Positions 31,583 to 41,283 of a stretch of 48,400 bases of DNA are shown piece by piece. Source of the stretch: Deltaproteobacteria bacterium (lineage in GTDB: Bacteria > Desulfobacterota > Syntrophorhabdia > Syntrophorhabdales > Syntrophorhabdaceae); the NCBI GenBank assembly GCA_022711595.1, contig JAKLET010000030.1, forward strand, positions 1 through 48,400, read 5' to 3'. Below the pieces are notes generated by a model, which ran no database searches, was not told the origin of the DNA, and saw only the letters and a program-made list of their open reading frames with translations. The position numbers were made by a program, and so were the translations under genes. Position 1 is the first letter of the stretch, and each line of letters begins with the position of its first letter.

Positions 31583-32116
31583 ATGCTCGCCACCATCAGG
31601 GAACGAATTTCGACCCACAGACCGCTCCCCATCGATTGTGATCCTTCCGTAAGGTCCGCGACAGCCGCACTGCTCTTTGAGCATGATGACGATGTCATGT
31701 GTGTGCTGACAAGGAGGGCCGACACGGTAAGGCATCACAAGGGAGAGGTCTCTTTTCCGGGCGGGATGTTCGAAGACGGCGACGAGAACCTTGAGCATAC
31801 GGCATTCAGGGAGGCCTATGAGGAGATCGGCGTCAGGCGCGAGGATGTGGATGTCATCGGCAGACTCAATGATTCATGGACCTACACGGGGCTGGTCATC
31901 TCGCCCTTTGTGGGCATCATTCCCTATCCATATACATTCTCGATGAATCCGAAAGAGGTGGCCTACCTTATCTTTCTTCCCTACAATCATCTGAAAAGGG
32001 TGGAGCTTGCACCGGAACAATGGGGACAGTTCCATTACAACGGCGACAGGATCTGGGGCGCCACATGCAGGATCCTCCTCCAGTTAAGAGATGTTATCGA
32101 AAATGAAAAAATTTAA
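31583..32116 (+). CDS. Nudix hydrolase, probable CoA pyrophosphatase
   Basis: A 177-residue Nudix enzyme. VLTRRADTVRHHKGEVSFPG (41-60) is the motif specific to CoA pyrophosphatases (UPF0035), which cleave CoA to 4'-phosphopantetheine and 3',5'-ADP. The Nudix box follows with R76-E77-x2-E80-E81-x-G83 (FREAYEEIGV), the metal-binding core. The length is close to the family's usual size. The MFS transporter gene downstream starts within its last bases, so the two are co-transcribed. Confidence 0.92.
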   Translation: MLATIRERISTHRPLPIDCDPSVRSATAALLFEHDDDVMCVLTRRADTVRHHKGEVSFPGGMFEDGDENLEHTAFREAYEEIGVRREDVDVIGRLNDSWTYTGLVISPFVGIIPYPYTFSMNPKEVAYLIFLPYNHLKRVELAPEQWGQFHYNGDRIWGATCRILLQLRDVIENEKI

Positions 32117-33266
32117 CCTCAAGGTGCTCCTCATTCTATCCCTGGGCCACCTTGTGGTAGACATCTATCAGGGCGCCCTGCCGGTCACACTGCCTTTCAT
32201 CAAGGACAAACTGGGACTGAGTTACACCATGACAGGATTTATCCTGATGATGGCCAACTTCACCTCGTCAATACTTCAACCCGTTTTCGGCTATTTTTCG
32301 GACAAGAAGGCCATGGCCTATCTGTTGCCCCTGGGTCTTGTCTGTGCGGGCGCGGGTTACAGCCTGCTATCGGTTCCCTCGTATTATCCCGTGATCCTCC
32401 TGCTTGTCGTGATAAGCGGTCTCGGTGTGGCATCGTACCACCCCGAGGGATACAAGACGGCCCATTTTTTCACCGGTGACAGGGCCGCGACGGGCATGTC
32501 CTTTTTTTCCGTCGGCGGCAACCTCGGTTTTTCACTGGGGCCCATCCTTTCGGTTTTTATCATCAAGTATTTCGGTTTTTCCGCTTTGCCTGTCATTGTC
32601 ATCCCGGCCTTTCTGTGCACCGCCGTGATTGTTGCAAGCCGCAGGACCATCATGGTGCCCGTCATGGAGCATGCCGAGGCGGCGAAAAAAACGGCATTGC
32701 CGGTGTCCACGGCAGCCTGGGTGTCACTGACGATGGTAATCCTCATCGTTATCATGCGTTCCTGGACACAGATCGGGCTCATGACCTACATCCCTTTCTA
32801 TTATGTCAATTATCTCAAGGGTGACCCGCTGTTCGCCGGGAAACTTGTTTTTGTGTTCCTTTTCTTCGGGGCCGTGGGTACACTGCTCGGTGCACCCATT
32901 GCCGACCGTTTCGGCCACCGTTTCTTTATAAGGGTGTCCATGCTCCTTTCCACTGTCACACTGCCTGTTGTTTTTATCCCATTCATCCAGAACAGCGCAC
33001 TCCTTTTTGTTGTTCTGGGGCTTCAGGGCATGCTTCTTGTCTCCACTTTTTCCGTTACCATCGTCATGGCGCAGAAGCTTCTTCCCAACAAGCTCGGTGT
33101 CGCATCTGGTCTCATGGTGGGTTTTGCCATAGGGACGGGCGGGATCGGTGTTACACTCCTTGGTCTCGTCGCGGACAATTACGGGGTACCGATGGCGCTG
33201 CAATCCATTGTGGTACTACCGCTCGTCGGGTTTTTACTGAGTGTTTTATTGAGGTACGATGATTAG
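32103..33266 (+). CDS. MFS transporter, fosmidomycin resistance (Fsr)-like
   Basis: A 387-residue major facilitator with about 12 membrane helices. The opener LILSLGHLVVDIYQGALPVTLPFIKDKLGLS and motif A-like GYFSDKKAM match the Fsr group, named for fosmidomycin export in E. coli. The native substrate is unknown. I start it at the ATG at 32103 (MKKFNLKVL), overlapping the Nudix stop. An in-frame ATG at 32091 is an alternative, and neither has a strong Shine-Dalgarno sequence. The gene overlaps der by 8 bases. Confidence 0.9.
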   Translation: MKKFNLKVLLILSLGHLVVDIYQGALPVTLPFIKDKLGLSYTMTGFILMMANFTSSILQPVFGYFSDKKAMAYLLPLGLVCAGAGYSLLSVPSYYPVILLLVVISGLGVASYHPEGYKTAHFFTGDRAATGMSFFSVGGNLGFSLGPILSVFIIKYFGFSALPVIVIPAFLCTAVIVASRRTIMVPVMEHAEAAKKTALPVSTAAWVSLTMVILIVIMRSWTQIGLMTYIPFYYVNYLKGDPLFAGKLVFVFLFFGAVGTLLGAPIADRFGHRFFIRVSMLLSTVTLPVVFIPFIQNSALLFVVLGLQGMLLVSTFSVTIVMAQKLLPNKLGVASGLMVGFAIGTGGIGVTLLGLVADNYGVPMALQSIVVLPLVGFLLSVLLRYDD

Positions 33267-34584
33267 AAAAAAAATGCTTATCAGTATTGTCGGAAGACCC
33301 AATGTCGGCAAATCGACCTTCTTCAACCGTGTCATAGGATACCGCAAAGCCATCACCGAAGACACTCCGGGTGTGACCCGCGACCGCAACTACGGGTCAT
33401 TCGACATGGGGGGGCGCAGCTTTCTCCTCGTCGATACCGGCGGCTTCTCTTCCTCTGAAGAAGACGGTTTTTCATCGCTCATCATGAAGCAGATCGAGAC
33501 TTCTCTCGCTGAATCGGCGGCTGTGATATTTCTGCTCGACGGCAAGGAAGGGGTGATGCCGGCGGACCGTGATATTTCCCGGGCCTTGAGAAAGCTGCAC
33601 AAGCCGATCTTTTACGTCGTGAACAAAGTGGATTCGAAAAAGCGTGAAGACGATCTGATCGATTTTTATGAGCTTGGCGTCGATAGATTGTACACGATAA
33701 GCGCCGCCCACGGTCTTGGCATCGGCGACCTTCTCGATGATGTCCTTGGATCTATTGGCGGGCAGGAACACGACCAGGAACAAGACATCGCAGGAACTGA
33801 TGCCACGAAGATCGCACTTGTGGGAAAGCCGAATACAGGGAAATCTTCCCTTGCCAACTGCATCCTCGGTTCGGAGAGGATGATTGTCAGCGACATTCCG
33901 GGCACGACCCGTGATTCAGTCGATTCACAGATCGCCTATAATGGAAGGGACCTTGTTCTTATCGATACCGCAGGGCTCAGAAAGAAGGGAAAGATCTCAG
34001 AAAAGGTCGAAGAGTATTCTGTGTCAAGCGCTGTAAGGAGCATTGAACGGGCCGACGTGGTGAACCTCATCGTTGACGCGGCCGAAGGCCCCGGGCACCA
34101 GGAAGGCAGCATTGCCCACCTCATTGTTTCCAGGGGAAAGGGTCTGTGCATAGTCATCAACAAGTGGGACCTCGTGGCCGGGGAATTTACCCGGGACACC
34201 TACCGGGACATGGTGTACGAGCGTATTCCCCATGCGTCCTTCGCGCCGGTGGTTTTTTCCTCGGCCAAAATGGGAGAGGGCATAGAGAACATATTGGAAA
34301 CGAACCTCACAATCTACGAAGAGCTGTCTAAAAGGATCAGCACGGCAAACCTCAACAAGGCTTTCGAGGAGTTCTTTGCCCGTCATGACATCTCATACCA
34401 GAAGGGGAAACAGGTAAAGATATTCTACGCGAGCCAGGCAAAGGCCCTGCCCCCTACGTTCATCCTGTTTTCAAACCAGCCGCGTCTTGTTCCCGATCAT
34501 TACCGCAGGTATCTCGAGAACAGCCTCCGGCAGGAGTTCGGCTTCACAGGGGCCCCCATACGGCTGGTCTTGAAGAAGAAATAG
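33259..34584 (+). CDS. der: ribosome biogenesis GTPase Der (EngA)
   Basis: A 441-residue protein with two tandem GTPase domains and a C-terminal KH-like domain, the layout found only in Der. First P-loop GRPNVGKS (12-19), second GKPNTGKS (189-196). Switch/G3 motifs are DTGG and DTAG, and G4 motifs are NKVD and NKWD. It matures the 50S ribosomal subunit. The start lies 8 bases inside the MFS gene. The ATG at 33274 is another possibility but the listed one matches family lengths. Confidence 0.97.
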   Translation: MIRKKMLISIVGRPNVGKSTFFNRVIGYRKAITEDTPGVTRDRNYGSFDMGGRSFLLVDTGGFSSSEEDGFSSLIMKQIETSLAESAAVIFLLDGKEGVMPADRDISRALRKLHKPIFYVVNKVDSKKREDDLIDFYELGVDRLYTISAAHGLGIGDLLDDVLGSIGGQEHDQEQDIAGTDATKIALVGKPNTGKSSLANCILGSERMIVSDIPGTTRDSVDSQIAYNGRDLVLIDTAGLRKKGKISEKVEEYSVSSAVRSIERADVVNLIVDAAEGPGHQEGSIAHLIVSRGKGLCIVINKWDLVAGEFTRDTYRDMVYERIPHASFAPVVFSSAKMGEGIENILETNLTIYEELSKRISTANLNKAFEEFFARHDISYQKGKQVKIFYASQAKALPPTFILFSNQPRLVPDHYRRYLENSLRQEFGFTGAPIRLVLKKK

Positions 34585-34620
34585 CAGTTTTTGCAAATTA
34601 CTGTTCAGGAGGGTGTTCCC

Positions 34621-35736
34621 ATGGAGAAAAGGTCCATATGTGTCGTTTTAGCAGTTGTCATCCTTTTGTTTCTTGTCATTGCAGCACCTGTTTCCGCGGA
34701 GACCTCTCCGCAGGTTACCCCTGAGAAGGTTGACGAGGTTGTCACCGGGATCATGAAAGAGAAACGTATCCCGGGACTCTCAATAGCCATATCCATGCCT
34801 GGAAAAACGATCGAGCGGAGTTACGGCAGCTCCAATAAGGAGCATAATATTCCCGTGGAAAGGGATTCAGTCTTCGAGATAGGGTCGGTATCAAAGACCT
34901 TTGCCGCCATCGGAATTCTCATACTCCAGCAGGATGGGAAGCTGAGCGTCAATGACAGGATCACGAAATATTTCCCCCAATACCCCCAGTGGCACGACAT
35001 CACCCTGAAACATCTCCTCCAGCACACGTCCGGTATCAGCGAAATGACCGATACGGAACCCTTCAAAAGCAACCAGAAGAAAGACTGGACTCCTCAGGAG
35101 GTCATCGCGCGCATGGCCGCTGAGCCGCTTGATTATGAGCCCGGACAAAAAGCGCGTTACAGCAATGTGGGCTGTATTATTCTGGGGCTCGTCATCGAAA
35201 AGGTGACGGGCGTTTCCTACGGCGATTTCCTTGATAAAAGGATTGTTAAACCCCTCGGGATGACCCATACCGTTCTCGGAAGTAAAAGCGCCATTGTTCC
35301 CAAACGGGTTTCCGGTTACATCTATGCCGGAAAACTCATGAATGCTCCATATGCGAGCCTCATATTGCCCTATGCGAGCGGCGGCATGACCTCAACCTCT
35401 TCGGACCTGATCAAACTCGCGAAGGTTTTCACGGCAAAGGCTCTTCTCACAAAAAGATCGATTGGAGATATGTTCTCTCCGGCCCGTCTCAACAACGGGA
35501 CCGAATTCGTGTTCACCGACCCGGGCCTCCCCATGACCTTTGGGTATGGCCTCGATTCCATTATGATCGGGAGCAGGGTCATTCCGGCCAAGACGGGGGG
35601 CATATCGGGTTTCAATTCCTTTTTTGCCTACTTTCCCGAATCCCAGACCATGGTCGCGTTGACGGCAAATCTCGACAACAGTCTGGGGAGTCTTATCTCC
35701 ATAGTCCACACTCTCTTCGGGTTGAAGGACAAATAG
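34621..35736 (+). CDS. exported serine hydrolase, beta-lactamase/class C family
   Basis: A 371-residue periplasmic or membrane-tethered protein of the Beta-lactamase (PF00144) family. The signal peptide is 1-26 (VSA-ET). The nucleophile motif SxxK is S89-V-S-K92 (IGSVSKTF), the second motif YxN is YSN (KARYSNVGC), and the third is KTG (AKTGGISGF). Such proteins are esterases, D-peptidases or beta-lactamases, and specificity is unknown. I chose the ATG at 34621 because GGAGGG lies just upstream and a signal peptide follows. An earlier ATG at 34591 lacks both. It follows der by 36 bases. Confidence 0.9.
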   Translation: MEKRSICVVLAVVILLFLVIAAPVSAETSPQVTPEKVDEVVTGIMKEKRIPGLSIAISMPGKTIERSYGSSNKEHNIPVERDSVFEIGSVSKTFAAIGILILQQDGKLSVNDRITKYFPQYPQWHDITLKHLLQHTSGISEMTDTEPFKSNQKKDWTPQEVIARMAAEPLDYEPGQKARYSNVGCIILGLVIEKVTGVSYGDFLDKRIVKPLGMTHTVLGSKSAIVPKRVSGYIYAGKLMNAPYASLILPYASGGMTSTSSDLIKLAKVFTAKALLTKRSIGDMFSPARLNNGTEFVFTDPGLPMTFGYGLDSIMIGSRVIPAKTGGISGFNSFFAYFPESQTMVALTANLDNSLGSLISIVHTLFGLKDK

Positions 35737-36468
35737 GGTTCCGGGGCAGGGACGCCCTTTTCGCAAGCCGCTTTTCTGAATTTATCGATGCCATGTTCCC
35801 GGTCAATGATTGACGGACGCTGTTTATGGTCAGCGGCTGTCGCCGGAATAATCGCTGCAGGGTTTTTTTAAACATCAAGCTATTCAAACTGTTAAAACGG
35901 TTGAAATCGTCTTTTAAAAAATAGGGGGGAGGGGTCAGGGGAGGAAGGGGTAACCCCTGATCCCTCATGGGGCATGATCTGCCCCGGTAGTCAATTTACG
36001 TTTGCCTCTTTCTGCTGAGGTCCGCCGCCGATAAAAGGCCTCCGGTTTCCTGCTCTTTTCTGAATGCGAGGGTCGTTTGCATTAAGAGACAGAGGGCCAC
36101 CAGTAAAAATGATGGTTGGGCCAGGAAGACCGATTGAGATTGCAGCAGCGTATCCCATGTGTATCTTTTAAATATTTCATTATGAAAGAATGTGCTAAGC
36201 ATAGTCCCCATCATTTAGCAACATGTGTGCCATCGGAGGCTGTATTCCGATAGCTGCATGATTTCTTCACGTTACGCCAGCCCGGTTCTTTTACCTGGTC
36301 TACGGTATCAGGCAATATATGTCGAAGCGCCCTGTCTGTGTCGACAAAGCTGTCGAAGGTATATTTTTGATCATGCGAATCGAGGCAGGCGGTACGAAGG
36401 CGCGCAAGATATGGACATCAGGGGAATTTTCTTGATTATTTGGGAGAAAATTATAAAATAATAGTCCT
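35737..36468. other. 732-bp region without a confident gene
   Basis: AT-rich overall, with a G-rich segment near 35923-35985. It contains a 12-bp-arm hairpin (35930-35965) and a second hairpin GGGGCA-TGATC-TGCCCC (35969-35985), listed separately. Short ORFs at 35693-35968 (minus), 35996-36214 (minus, 72 codons with one hydrophobic stretch) and 36225-36461 (plus) have no Shine-Dalgarno sequence and no recognisable product. It may be a decayed gene or a regulatory spacer before xerC. Confidence 0.6.
35930..35985. repeat. paired hairpins in the intergenic region
   Basis: AGGGGTCAGGGG (35930-35941) pairs with CCCCTGATCCCT (35954-35965) at 11 of 12 positions around a 12-base loop. It is followed closely by the perfect 6-bp hairpin GGGGCA/TGCCCC (35969-35974 with 35980-35985). 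Read on the minus strand, the larger stem is followed after a C-rich stretch by TATTTTTT, so it could act as a terminator. Alternatively it is a dispersed extragenic repeat. Confidence 0.5.
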
Positions 36469-37356
36469 ATGGATAAACAGACCATCAAGGTTGCCGTGAA
36501 GGAGTTCTACCGGTACCTTGACAACGAGAAGGGGGCCGCCTTCAACACGAGAAGGGCGTACCGCAGTGACGTGGAGGACTTTATCCGGTTCGTGGAAAAG
36601 AGCCCGGTGGAGACCATAGACCACAATACCATAAGGGCCTACATAGTTGAGGTCTACAAGGGTCTGAAGAAATCGTCTCTCTCGCGGAAGGTGTCGGCCA
36701 TCAAGGTTTTTTTCAAATTCATGAAAAAGAAAGGCTACATCGATGAGAACACCGCCCTGGTGATACGCAACCCGAAGATAGAGAAGCACCTTCCAAAATT
36801 CTATACCATTGACGAGATGTTCCACTTTCTGGATTTTCTCCCCAGGGAGGGTTGGCTCAATGTTCGCAACAGGGCTATTTTCGAGCTCATGTATTCCACG
36901 GGGATGAGGGCGAGCGAGGCTCTTGCCGTGGATATAGAGGAGCTGCACCTCGACGGCATGTGGGTCAAGGTGACGGGCAAGGGAGGAAAGGAGAGGGTCC
37001 TGCCCTTCGGAGAAAAGGCGAAACAGGCCCTGGAGGAATACATTGAAATGGCCAAAGGAATGGGCAAATTTGGCGGCGGCAAAGCCCTCTTCATCAATTG
37101 GCGGGGTGAGCGGCTTACCTACCGGGGATTGCTCAGGATCATGAAGAAGCACCAGATCAAGGCGCAGCTCTTCAAGAATCTTTCCCTTCATGGGATCAGG
37201 CATTCTTTTGCAACCCACATGCTCGATAACGGGGCCGATCTCAGGGGTATCCAGGAACTGCTCGGCCATTCAAAGCTTTCCACAACACAGAGATACACCC
37301 ACGTTTCCATGGACAAACTCATGGAGATATACGACAAATCCCACCCGAGAAGGTAA
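36469..37356 (+). CDS. xerC: tyrosine recombinase XerC/XerD-like
   Basis: A 295-residue tyrosine recombinase. The N-terminal SAM-like core-binding domain (about 5-90) precedes the catalytic domain with R147 (TGMRASE), K171 (GKGGKER), H241-x2-R244 (HGIRH), H267 (LLGHSKL) and nucleophile Y276 (QRYTHVS). The full catalytic set and length fit chromosome-dimer resolution at dif. Linkage xerC-hslV-hslU is a common ancestral order, which argues against a mobile-element integrase. There is no strong Shine-Dalgarno sequence before the ATG. hslV starts 4 bases after the stop. Confidence 0.92.
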   Translation: MDKQTIKVAVKEFYRYLDNEKGAAFNTRRAYRSDVEDFIRFVEKSPVETIDHNTIRAYIVEVYKGLKKSSLSRKVSAIKVFFKFMKKKGYIDENTALVIRNPKIEKHLPKFYTIDEMFHFLDFLPREGWLNVRNRAIFELMYSTGMRASEALAVDIEELHLDGMWVKVTGKGGKERVLPFGEKAKQALEEYIEMAKGMGKFGGGKALFINWRGERLTYRGLLRIMKKHQIKAQLFKNLSLHGIRHSFATHMLDNGADLRGIQELLGHSKLSTTQRYTHVSMDKLMEIYDKSHPRR

Positions 37357-37360
37357 ATAA

Positions 37361-37888
37361 ATGGAAGCCACCACTGTTTTGTGCGTGAGACACAACGGGA
37401 GAATTGCTATTGGAGGGGACGGACAGGTGACGATGAACGCCACCGTGGTAAAACACACGGCGAAAAAGGTTCGCAGGATCTACCAGGACAAGTGCCTCGC
37501 CGGTTTTGCCGGAGCGACTTCGGATGCTTTTACCCTTTTTGAACGTTTTGAAAAGAAGCTTGAGCAGTATAACGGTAATATCATGCGCGCCTCCGTGGAG
37601 CTTTCCAAGGACTGGCGGACTGACAGGCTGTTGCGCAGGCTCGAAGCCCTGCTCATCGTTGCAGACCGGGACCATACGCTGATACTTTCCGGCAACGGCG
37701 ATGTCGTGGAGCCTGACGACGGGATCGCCGCCATTGGTTCGGGCGGCCCCTATGCTCAGGCAGCGGCAAAGGCGCTGGTAAAGTACGGTTCCCTGTCTGC
37801 GGTGGATATAGTCAGGGAGGCTCTGGCCATTGCATCCGAGATATGTATCTACACGAACGACAGGGTGACCATCGAGGAACTTGAATGA
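37361..37888 (+). CDS. hslV: ATP-dependent protease subunit HslV
   Basis: A 175-residue N-terminal-nucleophile protease of the proteasome beta fold. The opening [20 protein letters not shown] matches HslV; after removal of MEA the exposed Thr is the nucleophile. Other landmarks are [21 protein letters not shown] and the GSGG loop. It forms a double hexamer that degrades unfolded proteins with HslU. The hslU start overlaps its stop by 4 bases. Confidence 0.97.
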   Translation: MEATTVLCVRHNGRIAIGGDGQVTMNATVVKHTAKKVRRIYQDKCLAGFAGATSDAFTLFERFEKKLEQYNGNIMRASVELSKDWRTDRLLRRLEALLIVADRDHTLILSGNGDVVEPDDGIAAIGSGGPYAQAAAKALVKYGSLSAVDIVREALAIASEICIYTNDRVTIEELE

Positions 37889-39216
37889 AAGAGTTGACAC
37901 CGAAAGAGATCATGGAGGAACTGGACCGGTTCATTATCGGCCAGAATAAGGCAAAAAAGGCCGTTTCCGTGGCGCTGCGCAACCGCTGGCGGCGTCAGAT
38001 GATACCCGAGGCCCTGCGCGACGAGGTGGCGCCTAAAAACATCATTATGATCGGACCCACAGGGGTGGGGAAGACGGAGATCGCCCGCAGGCTTGCCAAG
38101 CTGGCGAGTGCCCCCTTCCTGAAGATAGAAGCGACTAAATTCACCGAGGTCGGATACGTGGGCAGGGACGTTGAATCGATGATCAGGGATTTGACGGAGC
38201 TTTCCGTAAATATGCTCAAGAAGGAAGAACAAGAGCGTGTCAAGGAAAAGGCGGCTACGATGGCCGAGGAGCGGATACTCGACCTTTTGCTCCCCAAGAG
38301 GCGTACGAACACCGTCCCGGAAGAGGAGGAGTCCGTCGACCAGTCGCGAGAAAAGATGCGTGCGCGGTTAAAAAGCGGGGCGTTCAAAGACCGTTTGGTG
38401 GAGCTTGAAGTGCCCGACCGGGCGCTGCCCATCATAGAGATATTTTCTTCCCAGGGCATGGAGGAAATGGACATGCAGCTTCGCGACATGTTCGGCAATA
38501 TGCTGCCCCAGAAGACCAAGCGCAGGAAGATGAAGGTCGGTGAGGCATACGAGCACCTTATCCAAGAGGAATCGAGGAAGCTCATCGATATGGACAGGGT
38601 GACATCCGACGCCATCGAACGCGTTGAACAATCGGGGATCATCTTCCTTGACGAGATTGACAAGATCGCAAGCCGTGACCACGGGCAAGGGCCTGATGTT
38701 TCACGCGAAGGCGTGCAGAGGGATATCCTGCCCATCGTGGAGGGCACCACGGTGACTACGAAATACGGCATGGTGAAGACGGACCACATACTCTTCATCG
38801 CCGCCGGGGCCTTCCACATGTCCAGGCCGGCGGACCTTATCCCCGAGCTGCAGGGCCGTTTCCCCATAAGGGTGGAGCTCGATGCGCTCAACAAGGACGA
38901 TTTCTACCGGATCATCACGGAGCCCGAGAATGCCCTCATAAAGCAATACTGCGCGCTTCTGAAGACGGAGGATGTTGACCTTGAATTCGATGAGGAAGCT
39001 GTCAGGGAGATCACCGATATTGCCCAGCGCGTCAACGAGATGGCGGAGAACATCGGCGCGCGAAGGCTGTACACGGTTATGGAGAAGCTTCTCGATGATA
39101 TCTCCTTCACCGCGCCTGACCTTAAAGGTCAGAAAATAACAGTTTCGCAGTCATATGTCCGTGAGAAACTGGGAGAATTTCTGGAAAAAGAGGATCTGAG
39201 CAGGTACATACTGTAA
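37885..39216 (+). CDS. hslU: ATP-dependent protease ATPase subunit HslU
   Basis: A 443-residue AAA+ unfoldase. Landmarks are [19 protein letters not shown], Walker A GPTGVGKT (57-64), the pore loop GYVGRD, the inserted I domain (about 110-240), Walker [11 protein letters not shown], sensor and box VII regions ([10 protein letters not shown]), and the conserved C-terminus LSRYIL that docks into HslV. The length is normal. It is coupled to hslV (ATGA). Confidence 0.98.
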   Translation: MKELTPKEIMEELDRFIIGQNKAKKAVSVALRNRWRRQMIPEALRDEVAPKNIIMIGPTGVGKTEIARRLAKLASAPFLKIEATKFTEVGYVGRDVESMIRDLTELSVNMLKKEEQERVKEKAATMAEERILDLLLPKRRTNTVPEEEESVDQSREKMRARLKSGAFKDRLVELEVPDRALPIIEIFSSQGMEEMDMQLRDMFGNMLPQKTKRRKMKVGEAYEHLIQEESRKLIDMDRVTSDAIERVEQSGIIFLDEIDKIASRDHGQGPDVSREGVQRDILPIVEGTTVTTKYGMVKTDHILFIAAGAFHMSRPADLIPELQGRFPIRVELDALNKDDFYRIITEPENALIKQYCALLKTEDVDLEFDEEAVREITDIAQRVNEMAENIGARRLYTVMEKLLDDISFTAPDLKGQKITVSQSYVREKLGEFLEKEDLSRYIL

Positions 39217-39242
39217 TGATATATTATCGGGGTGTATGAATT

Positions 39243-40085
39243 ATGAGTGAAAAGATCCAGACGCTGCTGGAAGCACTTCCTTATATAAAGAAATTTGCAG
39301 GTTCCGTCTTCGTCATCAAGTACGGCGGCGCGGCAATGGAGGAGGAGGCGCTTAAAAAGGAATTTGCCAAGGATGTGGCGCTCCTCAAGTATGTCGGGAT
39401 AAACCCTGTCATTGTCCACGGGGGAGGCCCAATGATCGGCAGGCTCCTCAAGGACCTTCAGATACCCACGCGATTTGTCGATGGTTTAAGGGTGACTGAC
39501 GAGAAGACCCTGGAGATCGCTGAGATGGTCCTCTCCGGCAGTGTGAACAAGGAGATCGTCAAGAACATCAACGATATGGGAGGCAAGGCTATCGGTCTGT
39601 CCGGCAAGGACGGAAGATTGTTACTCGCCAGACAGGTGGAAGGAAGAGGGGACATCGGCCTCGTCGGAGAGATAACTTCAGTTGATGTGGCCATCATCAA
39701 GGACATAAGCAAACACGGATATATCCCGGTCATAGCGCCCATCGCCGACGGAGAGGACGGGAAGGCATACAACATCAATGCAGACACGGCGGCAGGAAGC
39801 ATTGCAGCGGCACTTAACGCAGAGAAGTTCATCCTCCTGACCGATGTGCAGGGAGTAATGGGGGCCGACGGGCGGCTCATTTCCCTATTGAAAAGATCCC
39901 AGATCGAAAAGCTCATCGAAGACGAGGTGGTGACCGGCGGGATGATACCGAAAGTGACCTGCTGTACCGATGCGTTAAAGGCCGGAGTCCGGGAGGCGCA
40001 TGTTGTTGACGGAAGAGTGCCCCATGCCATCCTCCTTGAGGTTTTTACCGATTCGGGTATTGGAACGGAAATAACAGGAGATTAA
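39243..40085 (+). CDS. argB: acetylglutamate kinase
   Basis: A 280-residue amino acid kinase that phosphorylates N-acetylglutamate, the second step of arginine synthesis. Landmarks are VIKYGGAAM (phosphate-binding Lys), IVHGGGPMIG, GLSGKDGRLL, and KFILLTDVQGVMG; D..T/GGMIPKV near the end. The N-terminal helix (LLEALPYIKKF) is the one found in arginine-sensitive hexameric forms, so feedback inhibition is likely. It leads argB-argD-argF-argG, with 4 bases to argD. Confidence 0.97.
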   Translation: MSEKIQTLLEALPYIKKFAGSVFVIKYGGAAMEEEALKKEFAKDVALLKYVGINPVIVHGGGPMIGRLLKDLQIPTRFVDGLRVTDEKTLEIAEMVLSGSVNKEIVKNINDMGGKAIGLSGKDGRLLLARQVEGRGDIGLVGEITSVDVAIIKDISKHGYIPVIAPIADGEDGKAYNINADTAAGSIAAALNAEKFILLTDVQGVMGADGRLISLLKRSQIEKLIEDEVVTGGMIPKVTCCTDALKAGVREAHVVDGRVPHAILLEVFTDSGIGTEITGD

Positions 40086-40089
40086 AGGA

Positions 40090-41283
40090 ATGCAGGAAGA
40101 ATTGATAAAGAAGGCAACACAATATCTGGCAAATACCTATAACCGTTTTCCGATAGTCATCACGAAAGGAGAGGGCTGCTGGCTGTGGGATGTGAACGGC
40201 AGACGATATCTCGATTTTCTTTCGGGCATTGCCGTCTGCAGCCTGGGGCATGCTCACGTGAATGTCGTGGAGGGGCTTACCGCCCAGGCGAAGAAACTTT
40301 TCCACGTTTCGAACCTTTTTTACATGGAGCCGCAGATAAAGGCCGCGCAGATGCTTGTGGAACATTCCTTTGGCGGCAAGGTCTTTTTTTGCAACAGCGG
40401 GGCGGAGGCAAACGAGGCCGCCATCAAACTTGCCCGCAGGTATTCCTGGGTGAAGCACGGCGAGGGGCGGAACGAGATCATCGCCATGGATAATTCCTTC
40501 CACGGCAGGACCATCCTGACCCTGGCGGCAACGGGTCAGAGAAAATTCAGCGAGGGCTTCGAACCGGCTGCCCCCGGCTTTTGTCATGTGCCCTTCAATG
40601 ACATATCAGCGGTCAAAAAGGCCATAACGGACAAGACCTGCGCCGTCATGCTGGAACTGATCCAGGCGGAAGGCGGGGTCCACGTGGCGGACAAGGGATA
40701 TGTCAAGGCCTTAAGGGAGCTGACCAGAGAAAAGGACGTCCTCCTTATCCTCGATGAGGTGCAGACAGGCATCGGCAGGACGGGCACCTTCTTTGCCTAC
40801 GAGCATTTCGGGATAGAACCGGACATAATGAGCCTTGCGAAGGCGTTGGGCAACGGGTTTCCTGTGGGCGCCATGGTGGCTACCGACGAAGCCATGAGCG
40901 CATTCGTGCCTGGTGCTCACGCCTCCACCTTCGGGGGGAACCCGCTGGCTGCCTCCTCTGTGATTGCCACGCTTAACACCTTGATCGATGACGGTGTCTT
41001 GAAGAATTGCGTCGATGTGGGTAAATACCTGCAGAAAGGACTTCTGGCCCTGAAGAAGAAATTCCCCTTTATCGTGGATGTCAGAGGAATGGGCCTGATA
41101 TGGGGTATTGAGCTTTCCATAGATGCCGATGCGGTGGCGAAGGAGTTTCTCCGGGAAGGCGTGATATTGAACTGTACGAAGGGGACGACCCTGCGGCTCG
41201 TGCCGCCTCTCATTATTAGAAAGGAAGACATTGACATATTTCTTGAGATGGCCGGCCGGATATTTGAGAGGAAAAAAGGGTGA
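40090..41283 (+). CDS. argD: acetylornithine aminotransferase
   Basis: A 397-residue class III PLP aminotransferase converting N-acetylglutamate semialdehyde to N-acetylornithine. Landmarks are FLSGIAVCSLGHAHV, FFCNSGAEANEAAIKLAR, FHGRTILTLAATG and LLILDEVQTGIGRTG with the PLP-contact Asp. The PLP lysine is K251 (SLAKALGNGFPVGA). The next gene, argF, begins with a GTG that overlaps its stop codon. Confidence 0.97.
   Translation: MQEELIKKATQYLANTYNRFPIVITKGEGCWLWDVNGRRYLDFLSGIAVCSLGHAHVNVVEGLTAQAKKLFHVSNLFYMEPQIKAAQMLVEHSFGGKVFFCNSGAEANEAAIKLARRYSWVKHGEGRNEIIAMDNSFHGRTILTLAATGQRKFSEGFEPAAPGFCHVPFNDISAVKKAITDKTCAVMLELIQAEGGVHVADKGYVKALRELTREKDVLLILDEVQTGIGRTGTFFAYEHFGIEPDIMSLAKALGNGFPVGAMVATDEAMSAFVPGAHASTFGGNPLAASSVIATLNTLIDDGVLKNCVDVGKYLQKGLLALKKKFPFIVDVRGMGLIWGIELSIDADAVAKEFLREGVILNCTKGTTLRLVPPLIIRKEDIDIFLEMAGRIFERKKG

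Noticed and set aside
35996-36214. 72-codon minus-strand ORF with a hydrophobic stretch
   Set aside because: No ribosome-binding site and no recognisable family; kept only as a note in the gap description because a terminator-like hairpin follows it.
36225-36461. 78-codon plus-strand ORF just before xerC
   Set aside because: No Shine-Dalgarno sequence, unusual Cys/Arg-rich composition and atypical codon use.
36469-37356. Mobile-element integrase
   Set aside because: The tyrosine recombinase is linked to hslV-hslU in the conserved housekeeping order; no attachment-site repeats or cargo genes are visible.
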